Part shown: positions 1 to 8,230 of the stretch, piece after piece | Layout of the letters: every line of letters begins with the position of its first letter | Numbering within the stretch: the first letter of the stretch is position 1 | Assembly (NCBI GenBank): GCA_965218055.1 | Contig: CBDCKA010000001.1 | Span: forward strand, 496,001-560,000 | Length of the DNA stretch: 64,000 nucleotides | Direction: 5' to 3' | DNA from: CBDBKE01 sp965218055 | GTDB taxonomy: Bacteria > Acidobacteriota > Terriglobia > JAJPHL01 > JAPKYU01 | Position numbers and translations under genes: made by a program | Notes under the pieces: model-generated | Database searches by the model: none | What the model saw: the letters and a program-made list of their open reading frames with translations, nothing else | Told to the model about the DNA's origin: nothing

Positions 1-16
1 TGCGCTGCTACCTCCT

Positions 17-664
17 TTGAGGGAAAACTTGGGCCTCTTCCGATGGAGAGAGTGGTACTTGCCTGCAATCTGCCTGACTTGCATTGTTGGGAGCAGTTTT
101 TTCAGCGTCTATGGGAACCAGAAGCGGAAACAAATCTTCGAGGCCCGGAAGAATTTGGCAGGCCAGGTGGGAGCCAGCGATATTGGCCTGATAGATCCGT
201 TGACAGGGCTTCTGAAGCAGCAGTACCTGGATCAACGAGTCTCCAAGGAAATCCGCTGGGTCGAGCGCATACCCGAACTCAGCTTAACGCTGGTGATGTT
301 CGACTTGGCCGGCTTTAGGTCGTTGAACTCCCTCCTGAGGAGCTCCACAGGCGATCGAGTCCTTGAAGGGTTTGCCGAGCTGCTCAAGAAGAGTTTTCGC
401 GGCTCGGACACCCTCATCCGCTACGGCGGGGATGAATTCGTGGTCCTGCTGACTGGGGTCGGTGTGCAGCAGGCCCAGGTGGCCGTCGAACGTTTGCAGG
501 AACTGACCGATCGCTGGAACAGTGAGAATCCCATCAAGGGTTACAAGCTGGCCTTTCATTGGGGATTTGCTGCGTACTCGAAGGGGGCACAAATGGGGGA
601 CCTGCTGCGGATTGCTTATCAACGCTTGAAACAGCACCAAGCTCAGCAAGGTCCCGCGAGCTAG
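17..664 (+). CDS. GGDEF-domain protein (putative diguanylate cyclase), possibly 5'-partial
   Basis: The product is 215 aa from a TTG at 17. The same frame is open to the window edge, so the true start may lie outside. One hydrophobic segment (about residues 13-33) is followed by a GGDEF domain. It has a DPLTGLL entry motif (about 60-66), a DLAGF-type metal site (about 96-100) and an intact RYGGDEF active-site loop near residue 136. GGDEF proteins make cyclic di-GMP from two GTP, and the intact signature suggests an active enzyme. No sensor domain is visible, but it could lie upstream of the window. A decayed PilZ (c-di-GMP receptor) fragment occurs at about 41.2 kb. Confidence 0.85.
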   Translation: MRENLGLFRWREWYLPAICLTCIVGSSFFSVYGNQKRKQIFEARKNLAGQVGASDIGLIDPLTGLLKQQYLDQRVSKEIRWVERIPELSLTLVMFDLAGFRSLNSLLRSSTGDRVLEGFAELLKKSFRGSDTLIRYGGDEFVVLLTGVGVQQAQVAVERLQELTDRWNSENPIKGYKLAFHWGFAAYSKGAQMGDLLRIAYQRLKQHQAQQGPAS

Positions 665-717
665 ATCGACCAGGTTATCTACGAGGACGCCGCATGAGGT
701 TCAAAGTCTACGCCAGT

Positions 718-757
718 CGGCAACCTCGCGGAATTATGGCGCATTCACCGGCCGGGA
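718..757. repeat. 40-bp imperfect repeat, partner of 1939-1978
   Basis: About 34 of 40 bases match the copy at 1939-1978, sharing the cores CGGAATTA and ATTCACCGGCCG. The two copies flank the HpcH/HpaI gene as direct repeats. The right copy overlaps the 3' end of the minus-strand NHL gene. Read on that strand this copy also ends in RPVNAP-stop versus RPVNLP-stop, so it may be a remnant of a paralogous gene end. Confidence 0.5.
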
Positions 758-835
758 CTGCGCTGCGGCGACGATGCCGATTTTCATCAGGCGCCGCACG
801 CGGTTGTTCAACAGATCAACGTTCTTGGAGAGCGT

Positions 836-1792
836 ATGAGAAAAATGCCAGTCCTTTTGATCTTAGTTGTTGCTGGTTGGATTGTCGGCCTCTCGACTCT
901 GCAGTCGTCGGCCCCGTCGTCCAACGGTAAGCGGATTAACAGGGCGATCGAGCTGTTGGACCGGGGGCAACCAATCTATTCCACCCACGCTCACGGCGGC
1001 TACGAAGAAGGCAAGAAAATGGCCCAGACCTGGGCCGACTACATTAATTACGACATGGAGCACAGCCCTTACGACGTCTCGGAGTTGGCAGACTTCATGC
1101 AGGGATTGGCCGACGGCGGCCCCACCAAGAGCGGTCACCGAACACCTGCGGTGATTGTGGTCCTGCCGGTCGGCGGTATCAGCGAAGACGCCATCAAGGC
1201 AAATTACTGGATGGTCAAACAAGTCCTAGCGACCGGTGTTCACGGAATCTTGCTTGTCCATGCCCGCTCGCCGGAGGCGGTACGGGAGTTCGTAAGGGCA
1301 GCACGCTATCCTTTTCATAAGCAGGCAGTGGGCAACGGTCTCGAAGAGGGGCTGCGCGGAAATGGGGGCCAGGGTAATGCCGCTCGGATCTGGGGAGTTC
1401 CCGTGGAGGAGTACCTGCGGAAGGCCGATCCTTGGCCGCTGAATCCGGAGGGGGAGTTGCTGTTGGGCCTCAAGATCGAAGACCGGCACGCTGTGCTCAA
1501 CGCGGAGTCGACCACCAAGGTTCCGGGTATTGGTTTCGCCGAATGGGGGCCCGGCGACATGCGCATGTCCTTCGGATACCCTACGCGGCATCACGCGCCC
1601 TATCCAAGAGAGATGATTGCGGCTCGTGCTCGCGTAATGAAGGCCTGCAAGGACGCGAACATCGCGTTTCTCGACACGGTTCGCCCAGATAATGTCATCG
1701 GCATGATCGAAGAAGGGGTGATGATCGGAAGCAGCACCCAGGAGGCCGCCGAAAAGGGGCGCCGACACACCAAGCGCCAGATGCCGTGGTAG
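836..1792 (+). CDS. Exported HpcH/HpaI-type aldolase
   Basis: The product is 318 aa with a GGAGAG ribosome-binding site just before the ATG. An N-terminal hydrophobic segment (about residues 4-24) looks like a signal peptide or anchor. The rest resembles the HpcH/HpaI aldolase/citrate lyase TIM barrel. It has a GVHGILLVHA strand, a stretch of acidic and His residues in the middle, and the family-like GFAEWGPGDMRMSFG loop (about residue 225). Family members cleave or form C-C bonds of 2-keto-3-deoxy acids using a divalent metal, normally in the cytosol, so an exported form is unusual. The substrate cannot be read from the sequence. Neighbours are an exported NHL protein and a LarA-like enzyme, all facing different ways. 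Confidence 0.75.
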   Translation: MRKMPVLLILVVAGWIVGLSTLQSSAPSSNGKRINRAIELLDRGQPIYSTHAHGGYEEGKKMAQTWADYINYDMEHSPYDVSELADFMQGLADGGPTKSGHRTPAVIVVLPVGGISEDAIKANYWMVKQVLATGVHGILLVHARSPEAVREFVRAARYPFHKQAVGNGLEEGLRGNGGQGNAARIWGVPVEEYLRKADPWPLNPEGELLLGLKIEDRHAVLNAESTTKVPGIGFAEWGPGDMRMSFGYPTRHHAPYPREMIAARARVMKACKDANIAFLDTVRPDNVIGMIEEGVMIGSSTQEAAEKGRRHTKRQMPW

Positions 1793-1938
1793 TTGTTTAG
1801 AGAAGCCTTGCGGCTGCGTGATGACTTAGCGGGAAGAAAATACTTCCGCTCGGCACAGATGCCCCGGGACCGGCAATTCTTTTTTCCGCGGCCGAGACTG
1901 CGGAAGTCTGCCGCCTGCGTCTTCCCACGCTGGCATAA

Positions 1939-1978
1939 TCGGCAGCCACTCGGAATTACGGCAGATTCACCGGCCGCA
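1939..1978. repeat. 40-bp imperfect repeat, partner of 718-757
   Basis: This is the right-hand copy of the direct repeat flanking the HpcH/HpaI gene. It covers the last codons and stop of the minus-strand NHL gene. Confidence 0.5.
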
Positions 1979-2963
1979 GGCCTTCCTCGCTGTCGGCTCC
2001 TTGTTCCATCCAGCCCGGATACCACCGGAAGACGTTGCCTGTCAGGCTGCCGATGAAAATCTCCCCGGTCGGGCTCGCATGGATCCAGTGTCCCGGGCTC
2101 TCCATCGCGCCAAGTATCTTGCCGGTAGCCAGGTCAATGCGCATGATCCGCCCCGCCAGCGTGTCGTAGGTGAGATTCTCGATGTTGTTACGGTGGGTGA
2201 TGACCCACACCTCATCCTTGGGGGTGATGAAAATGTTCTGCGTAGCCCCCAGGTGCGTCCACTGCTGCAGGAACTTGCCGTCGGCGTCGAAGATTTGAAT
2301 TCGGTTGTTCTCTCGATCGCTGACGTAGACCAGGCCCTTGGAATCCACCGCGATGGAATGGGGAATGTTGAGCTCACCCGGTCCCGTACCCCGCTTGCCC
2401 CACGCCAGCAGATACTTTCCGTCAGGCGAGAATTTCACAACGCGCGAGTTTCCATAGCCGTCCGACACGTAGAAATCACCTGAAGGCGCGAAGGCGATGT
2501 CGGTCGGACGGTTGAAAGTTTTATCGTCCTCGCCGGGCTTCCCCTTCATTCCCAGCGTCAGGAGCAGCTTGCCTTCCCGAGTGAACTTCATGACCTGGTG
2601 GTCACCGTTATCCGTGACCCATACATGGTCGTTGCTGTCCACCCGCATGCCGTGGGGATTGCCGAACATGCCCTTGCCCCAGGAACGGAGATACTTGCCC
2701 TTGGCGTCAAAGACGACAATCGGGTTGGCTTGCCTGCCGCGCTGAAAGACGTACACCTGCCCCGCAGAGTCGGTGGCGACCGCCGAGACCCGGCCGAACT
2801 TCCACCCCTCCGGCATCGTGTCGGGCTCTTGGCCGAAGCGAATGTGGACCCGGTACTTGAGAAGCCCTCCCTCGTGCGGATACCAACCGTGCTCGCCGCC
2901 ACACAGGCTGGCGGCCAGGGACATGGTCATGACGATCGCCATGACGATCATTGTTTTGCGCAT
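1956..2963 (-). CDS. Secreted NHL-repeat protein, peptidylglycine amidating-lyase-like
   Basis: The product is 335 aa, starting at an ATG preceded by GGAGG about 10 nt upstream. Residues 1-22 form a signal peptide. The body is a run of NHL beta-propeller blades, each with a hydrophobic strand followed by a Val-Tyr-Val/Val-Trp-Val strand and Asp-X-Asn or Asp-Arg turns (for example NPHGMRVDSNDHVWVTD and IPHSIAVDSKGLVYVSDR). The nearest family pattern is the peptidyl-alpha-hydroxyglycine alpha-amidating lyase-like propellers common in Acidobacteria and Planctomycetes. Most bacterial members have no proven activity, so it may be a binding propeller instead. Confidence 0.8.
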   Translation of the reverse strand: MRKTMIVMAIVMTMSLAASLCGGEHGWYPHEGGLLKYRVHIRFGQEPDTMPEGWKFGRVSAVATDSAGQVYVFQRGRQANPIVVFDAKGKYLRSWGKGMFGNPHGMRVDSNDHVWVTDNGDHQVMKFTREGKLLLTLGMKGKPGEDDKTFNRPTDIAFAPSGDFYVSDGYGNSRVVKFSPDGKYLLAWGKRGTGPGELNIPHSIAVDSKGLVYVSDRENNRIQIFDADGKFLQQWTHLGATQNIFITPKDEVWVITHRNNIENLTYDTLAGRIMRIDLATGKILGAMESPGHWIHASPTGEIFIGSLTGNVFRWYPGWMEQGADSEEGLRPVNLP

Positions 2964-3070
2964 TCGAGCTTAGCCTCCATCCTGTTCTAACGGAAATCTG
3001 CAGGTGCTCCCGTTCCCTCTACCGCACGCATGGGTGCGTATGGTCCCGCTAAAATTAACTCAGGCCGAGC

Positions 3071-4459
3071 CTACCCGTCCAACTCGCCGGGCGGGTGCTG
3101 GATTGCGGCATAGGGGTACAGAGCCACGCTGGCCTCCCGGCGGTGGACCTTTTGGATGGCCGCCACCGTATCGGCCCAGGTGCGCGTGAAAATGGTGCGG
3201 GCTGGGAATTTGACCCTGTCGCGGGCCTGCATGTAGGAGGAGTAAACGATGAACCGGCTGGCCTGCTTCACATCCCGGCGCGACGGATGTGCCGTTTCAT
3301 AGAAGGGACGGGCGTCGTAGTACCAGCGTTCGCGGCCGTAATGCATGCTCTCCAGACCTTGAGGGTTTTGAGCGATGAGCACGGACGTGCCGCCGTCCCG
3401 CAGGCAGGAGCGCGCCCAGGGCAGGCTGTTGGATGCCTGCGCGTTTTGCGGGTAGGCGTTGGCCACAACCACGTCCGCATTCTTGGCGGGCTCGGTGCGT
3501 AGCACGCGGTTGGCTTGGCGGCAGGCGGAGTGGTGCGCTTCCACGATGTCGCCGGCGTGGACGCCGACGACCTTGCGGTGCCCGTTGTAAACAATCTGCA
3601 CACTGAAATCCACCCGGGCCAGCCGCGCGGCTTCCACCATGTCCAATCGGCATTCGTTCTTGAAAATCTTGAGTGGGCCGACCGTCTTGTTGCGGTTGTC
3701 CCCTAACCCGGCGATCGTGCGGTGAAAGTAGTGAATCGATTCGACCCAGGTGACGCCCGGCAGGATCGCTTTGGCGCCGCCGCCGTAGCCGGCCAGGCCG
3801 TGCGGCTTGATGCCACTGATGGTCACGCGCACGTCAGCTTGCATGAAATGCCGGTTGACCTTGATGCGGTTGCCGCGCGAAGTGCGCCCCAGGTCGGCCA
3901 GGTTCTCGTAGATGTTGTGGTTCAGCCAGGCGTATTTGTCCGCATAGTGGGGACCCAGCTTGCGCTTCGCTTCATTTTGCGCCAGCGGGCGATGCGTCCC
4001 GTAGGAGGTCAGGAACAGGATGCCGTCGTCCTTGATCCCACCCCGCTTCAGCTCCTCGATGATTTGCGGCACCACCTCGAACACAGGGGTGGGCCGGGTC
4101 AGGTCGTCGAAAGTGATGAGGGCGGTGCGCTTTCCGCGGGCGATATCGGCCAGGCGCTTGGTGCCGATGGGCGCCTCAATGCGCTGGCCAATCTGTTCCG
4201 GGCTCAGGACCGGCGCTTTGATGCCGGCCATGTGGTACACAGTCAGGTCCCAGGAGGGAGGAATCTGCAGGCGCTCCTCCTCGTCGCCAAAATGCTCCCG
4301 TGTGGGGATGCTTGCCCAACCTTGCTCACCCTTCGCCGCTCCGGTTGGCGGACCCCGTCGCTCGCTGGCCCAGCTCCAGATGGGTACGCTCCCCAGCGCG
4401 GCCATGCCCGTTCCCGCACGCCGCAGAAATTCCCGGCGACCCAGTTCCTGCCGTCTCAT
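3071..4459 (-). CDS. LarA-like (DUF2088) protein with Tat signal
   Basis: The product is 462 aa with a strong GGAGGAGG ribosome-binding site. Residues 6-35 form a twin-arginine signal (GRREFLRRAG followed by a hydrophobic stretch). The body matches the nickel-pincer lactate racemase LarA fold. It has DDLTRPTP (about 115-122), GTHRP with the catalytic-type His (about 152-156), KPHGLAGYGGGAKAILPG (about 224-241, carrying the His and Lys that bind the pincer cofactor) and a further His pair about 12 residues on. LarA enzymes racemise or epimerise 2-hydroxy acids. Export of the folded protein by Tat would fit a cofactor inserted in the cytosol. The substrate is unknown and no larB/C/E maturation genes are in the window. 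Confidence 0.85.
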   Translation of the reverse strand: MRRQELGRREFLRRAGTGMAALGSVPIWSWASERRGPPTGAAKGEQGWASIPTREHFGDEEERLQIPPSWDLTVYHMAGIKAPVLSPEQIGQRIEAPIGTKRLADIARGKRTALITFDDLTRPTPVFEVVPQIIEELKRGGIKDDGILFLTSYGTHRPLAQNEAKRKLGPHYADKYAWLNHNIYENLADLGRTSRGNRIKVNRHFMQADVRVTISGIKPHGLAGYGGGAKAILPGVTWVESIHYFHRTIAGLGDNRNKTVGPLKIFKNECRLDMVEAARLARVDFSVQIVYNGHRKVVGVHAGDIVEAHHSACRQANRVLRTEPAKNADVVVANAYPQNAQASNSLPWARSCLRDGGTSVLIAQNPQGLESMHYGRERWYYDARPFYETAHPSRRDVKQASRFIVYSSYMQARDRVKFPARTIFTRTWADTVAAIQKVHRREASVALYPYAAIQHPPGELDG

Positions 4460-4488
4460 ACGCGCCTCCTCCTCCCGAACAAGGCTAA

Positions 4489-4551
4489 GTTACACACCCA
4501 AACGTCGACTTGCAAGACCAAACCCCTCCGGCAGCGGGTCAGTTTCCGTAT
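4489..4551. repeat. Intergenic repeat, partner of 6015-6077
   Basis: An imperfect copy of the sequence at 6015-6077. Both share TTGCAAGACC and then a GGGTCA-TTTCCG block. It lies between the LarA-like gene and the next plus-strand gene, where no other gene is visible in the 300-bp gap. Confidence 0.5.
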
Positions 4552-4759
4552 TAGGATCCGGTGACTAAAACCTTCAGCCCGTCTTTCCCGTACAAAGCTA
4601 AGTGCTTTCTGCTTCGCGCCGTAAGGGCGTGGAAAACTGTCGTTGCAATCAACCCTGGTCCGTTCTACCTTTTCTCCGAGTTGCCTTCCATTCCTCTGCC
4701 TGGGGAGGTCAGCATGGCCAAGCCATGCGTCACGGACGAGGGTAGCGAGGAGACTCTAT

Positions 4760-5701
4760 ATGCCGGCCAAGAAGAAGGATTCTAACACTGGTCACCTCAT
4801 GGTTAACGTGTTCGATGGCACCCGGAAGCCTTTTCCTCCCAAGACCCGCCTTCTCGTTCGCGTAATCGACGGGAACAAACAACATCGGCAACCGATTCAC
4901 CGCAAGGGACCAAACATTGCAATCCGTGGCCTGCCGTTTTTTAATAACCTCGGCGACGACTACACAGTTGTTGTTTCTGCCAAAGGTCTCCACCAGGCTG
5001 GCTTCACACCGGTCAAGCTCTTGCGGAATGCCTGGCAGCATGTCGATCTCATGCTGTTGCAAAAGAATGGAACATTCAATTTCAGGGATGCACGCTGGGA
5101 AACGCTCAAGGGCTCGCACCCTAACCTCTCTGCTCTACTCTCCCACGGTGCAGCCTCGGATCAGGCGGCGAAAGACCGATATGGGCAGCTGATGGAGAAA
5201 CGCCCCGCCGCACTCGCAGCGTTCTTCAATATCACGACGGCGATGGAGGCGATTCAGTTGCCTTCAGGAACACCTCTTGATTACCTGAAAGCATTGGTAT
5301 GGGTAGAAATGGCGCAAGACCGTTTCTTTGCCTACGCTGATCAGGGATTGATCGACCAGGTTAAGCGGGCTGTTATCCAAGGGGTATTCAAACCGGAAAT
5401 CGGGAGTGCCGCCTTTCACCCTGGAGCCACGAGGAGCTACAAGCAGGTACAGTTTGGGGAGGCAAACGTTCAGCTTACCTTTCATGAAGGTGACTCCAAG
5501 CGGATCCGCGGAGTGAAGTGCGTGAAAGTCGAACCCGACATCGACTATTACAGCGACTTCGCCGCACATGCACTTCTCGAAGTCATTCCCAACACCTTCT
5601 CAGAGCGTCTCACCGATCCAAGGAAAGTGTACGTGCTCCGCTGGATTGCGGGACGGCGTGCCGGAGTCCCGGAATTCAATCCGCCGTACGTGATCGTATA
5701 G
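4760..5701 (+). CDS. Unknown protein
   Basis: I chose the ATG at 4760 (313 aa) because AGGAG lies 8 nt upstream and the protein composition changes there. The frame is open further upstream to 4643. No signal peptide is visible. Residues 10-95 look like a beta-rich domain (KTRLLVRVIDGN, YTVVVSAKG, VDLMLL), possibly a carboxypeptidase-regulatory or Ig-like fold. The middle is helical (YLKALVWVEMAQDRFFAYADQGLIDQVK) and a mixed C-terminal domain follows. I do not recognise the family. No clear operon partner is present. Confidence 0.6.
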   Translation: MPAKKKDSNTGHLMVNVFDGTRKPFPPKTRLLVRVIDGNKQHRQPIHRKGPNIAIRGLPFFNNLGDDYTVVVSAKGLHQAGFTPVKLLRNAWQHVDLMLLQKNGTFNFRDARWETLKGSHPNLSALLSHGAASDQAAKDRYGQLMEKRPAALAAFFNITTAMEAIQLPSGTPLDYLKALVWVEMAQDRFFAYADQGLIDQVKRAVIQGVFKPEIGSAAFHPGATRSYKQVQFGEANVQLTFHEGDSKRIRGVKCVKVEPDIDYYSDFAAHALLEVIPNTFSERLTDPRKVYVLRWIAGRRAGVPEFNPPYVIV

Positions 5702-5948
5702 CCGGGATTCGGGAGGCCTGGGTCGGGAGGACTTGTATGGGAACGGAAACCGCGCATGGCCTAAATTCGCAAGGATCGCAACACAAACCTTCTGATCGGG
5801 ATAGCGCACAAGAAATGCGGTACTGCCAGACATATCTTGACTCGAATCTTGCTGACATCCCGACAATGGTTGAGCCGTCTTGGGTTGACGAGAATGCACG
5901 CCCTCCTCATGAGTCATCTGCACGACAACTCCGCATGCCGGCCCGTTC

Positions 5949-6003
5949 AGGCGATCCCCACCCAGTCCGTGCACGCGCGAAACCTCAGAGCGTACAGTTC
6001 CTA
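5949..6003. repeat. 55-bp repeat, partner of 9869-9923
   Basis: 49 of 55 bases match the copy at 9869-9923, in the same orientation. The shared cores are GCGCGAAACCTCAGAG and GTACAGTTCCTA. Neither copy lies in a gene. Confidence 0.7.
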
Positions 6004-6014
6004 AGCAGAACCTG

Positions 6015-6077
6015 ATGTACACCCCCCAACATCGATTGCAAGACCCGAACCCCCTTGGGTAGTGGGTCAATTTCCGG
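6015..6077. repeat. Intergenic repeat, partner of 4489-4551
   Basis: A weaker second copy of the 4489-4551 sequence, directly after the 5949-6003 repeat. Confidence 0.45.
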
Positions 6078-6089
6078 AAAGGGCGTTTC

Positions 6090-6165
6090 CCGTCCAAGTG
6101 GGCTGCGAGGCAGCATAGCCAAACGCTAACCGCCTAGTGGGGACCTATCCGCTGAATCTGAGGCC
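6090..6165. repeat. Dispersed repeat copy (family also at 47.1 and 51.7 kb)
   Basis: About 75 bases match the reverse complement of 51.70-51.78 kb at roughly 85%. The cores are GTCCAAGTG, GGCAGCAT, AAACGCTAACCG and CTAGTGGGGAC. It lies upstream of the glycosidase gene. Confidence 0.65.
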
Positions 6166-6251
6166 AACGTCTTGTCTGCGTGTTATGCTGACACAGCTCG
6201 AGCGGGGTACTCGCCACCAAAGGGCCTTATCCTGGTGAGAGGAAGACGGAA

Positions 6252-7928
6252 ATGAAGTTCTTTCAAGGCCGAGAGGGAAGGGTCTTGGTCCCATGGAATC
6301 AATTTGCATCCCGTCATGTCCAGCTTCTGCTCATGACGCAATGGTTGGTTATCTTTCTTTTGCTGTTGGCGGCCGTTGGTTGCAGTCCGCGCCGGGGCCC
6401 TCGTTTCCACTGGGAACCTCCGGATTCCCGTGTCAAGGGAACATATTATTTTCAGCCGCGGGCAGCGGTCAATAATTTCTGGAATTCGTTTGACTTGGAG
6501 CAGTGCAAGAACGATTTTTCCCAGTTGCGGGGAGATGGTTTCAATACGATCATCCTATTGGTCCCGTGGAGACTCTTCCAACCCACCGTCCAGCCCGTCA
6601 GCTACAGTGAGAAAGCGTTTGCAAACCTGGATCGCGTTCTGCGTTTAGCGGATTCCTTGGGGTTAAAGGTGGTTTTACGCGTAGGCACGCACGAGCACAC
6701 TCCCCGCGATGCGGGCGGTGCAGCATGGATGGCAGCAACGGTCCTGGCGGACGAGGAGGAATGGGTTGCCTACCGGGATTTATTTCGCGAGGTTGCGGCG
6801 CGGACAAAACCCCACTCGAACGTGCTGTTCATTTTCTGGACGTTTGAAGACACCGGGTACATGGCGGATCTTTGGCTCCATCAATATCCGGAGAATGTAG
6901 CGGCATTTCGCCAGTGGCTGCACCGGCGACCTTTGTGGTGGTGGAACTTGCTCTGGTGGGAAAACAACGACAGCTATGAGACGGTAGAACCGCCCACTCA
7001 AAACGGGGAGCTTTTGGAGACCGGCAAGCTGCGTGCTTTCCTGAACTTTTCGGATGAACTCACAGCACGGCGCTTGCCAGATGCCTGCGAAGCCGCAAAG
7101 CAGGGCAACCCGGAAGTGGTTGTGAGTTTTCAACCTCGCGCGGAAATCAATGGGTGGCACGATTATTCGCTTCAGTTTGAATTGCCACCCTGCTATAGCT
7201 TTGTTACTACCTGGTTTTCCCCTTATCAATCCTACATGTTTGGCGATAAAAGAAAGCATCTAGATGGTAAACGCACGGCCAGCTACGTTCCCCGTTACCT
7301 CAAGAGAACAGAGAACCTGAGTCGCGGGTTGCCGGTTTTCGTGGATCAATTCAACTTTCAGCACTTCGGTGGGCCTGCCGAAGAAGGCGCCCTCACGGGA
7401 GAAGACGAACAGTTTGAGTTCATCGCCAACGCTCTGCCCACATTGCTGAGGGATTCGCTAGGCTATGCCCTTTGGAATTACCAAGATTACTACCTGAACG
7501 TAATCACCAACGGCTCCTTCCGTTCCGGCTTGGAAGAATGGGGAAAACCTCCTCAGGAAGGATTGGTCAAGATAAAGCCATCCCTCGACAACAGTGGCCA
7601 AGAGCTCGAAATCCAACCGGGCGGCTTTATCCGGCAGAAAATGGCGATCTATGATGACCACGAATACACCTTGGAATTCCAAGCTCGAAGCGCGCATCCG
7701 GGGGCGCGCGTGCATGTGCTGATCAGTTTTCTGCCCACCCGCCAGTTTCTTGACACCTCCCTTGCCGTTGGCTCTCAAATGGAGCCGTTCAGCTTGAAAG
7801 TGAAGACTCCCGTTGATAGTGACGCTCTTTCCATTACCTTTCTACCTCGGGAAGGGGGTCCCGCCTTTCAGATCAGACAGATCATGTTCTATCCGGGTGA
7901 CCTGCCTGGCGATTTCCGGACCAGTTGA
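6252..7928 (+). CDS. Lipoprotein glycoside hydrolase-like protein, 3' end cut by IS
   Basis: The product is 558 aa from an ATG preceded by GAGAGGAAG. A hydrophobic segment ending in a lipobox-like LAAVGC (about residues 40-45) suggests a lipoprotein. Residues 60-400 look like a (beta/alpha)8 cellulase-type barrel (GTYYFQPR start, GFNTIILLVPWRLF strand, GLKVVLRVGTHEH, NVLFIFWTFEDTG with a candidate acid). Residues about 415-545 form a beta-sandwich, probably carbohydrate-binding (NGSFRSGLEEWG start). The IS left end begins at 7898, so the last 10 codons and the stop come from the IS. The native C-terminus is lost. The exact glycosidase family cannot be fixed by eye. Confidence 0.7.
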   Translation: MKFFQGREGRVLVPWNQFASRHVQLLLMTQWLVIFLLLLAAVGCSPRRGPRFHWEPPDSRVKGTYYFQPRAAVNNFWNSFDLEQCKNDFSQLRGDGFNTIILLVPWRLFQPTVQPVSYSEKAFANLDRVLRLADSLGLKVVLRVGTHEHTPRDAGGAAWMAATVLADEEEWVAYRDLFREVAARTKPHSNVLFIFWTFEDTGYMADLWLHQYPENVAAFRQWLHRRPLWWWNLLWWENNDSYETVEPPTQNGELLETGKLRAFLNFSDELTARRLPDACEAAKQGNPEVVVSFQPRAEINGWHDYSLQFELPPCYSFVTTWFSPYQSYMFGDKRKHLDGKRTASYVPRYLKRTENLSRGLPVFVDQFNFQHFGGPAEEGALTGEDEQFEFIANALPTLLRDSLGYALWNYQDYYLNVITNGSFRSGLEEWGKPPQEGLVKIKPSLDNSGQELEIQPGGFIRQKMAIYDDHEYTLEFQARSAHPGARVHVLISFLPTRQFLDTSLAVGSQMEPFSLKVKTPVDSDALSITFLPREGGPAFQIRQIMFYPGDLPGDFRTS

Positions 7929-7967
7929 AGCCTGAGAGAATGGCGCCCTCGGAGAAACGAGGGAGCC

Positions 7968-8230
7968 ATGAGGAAGACCCGGTTTACCGAAGAGCAGATG
8001 GTGACGATCCTCCGCGAGGCCGATCAGCGGCCCGTTCCGGAGGTGGCCAAAAAGAACGGCGTCAGCGCCCAGACGCTCTACGCCTGGCGGAAACACTTCG
8101 GCACGTTGGAGCCCGCCGATGTGAAGCGGCTGCGGCAGCTCGAGCAGGAGAACGGCCGGCTGAAAAAGATGGTGGCCGATCGAGATCTGGAGATCGACGT
8201 GCTCAAGGAGATCACCCGAAAAAATGGTAG
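7968..8230 (+). CDS. IS407-group transposase OrfA (copy 1)
   Basis: This is a small helix-turn-helix protein with a C-terminal coiled coil. It starts RKTRFTEEQMVTILREAD, then KKNGVSAQTLYAWRK (HTH) and a leucine-zipper-like run LRQLEQENGRLKKMVADRD. In copy 2 the frame stops right after KKW. Here one missing A lets the frame run on into non-coding sequence as far as 9056. The coordinates given cover the true OrfA part. Confidence 0.8.

Larger units (their letters stand above)
5702..6251. other. 550-bp gene-free stretch made of dispersed repeats
   Basis: No gene with coding character is visible. The stretch contains, in order, copies of three repeat families found elsewhere in the window: 5949-6003 (also at 9869-9923), 6015-6077 (also at 4489-4551) and 6090-6165 (also at 47.1 and 51.7 kb). 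Together they form a repeat mosaic just upstream of the glycosidase gene. Confidence 0.55.
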
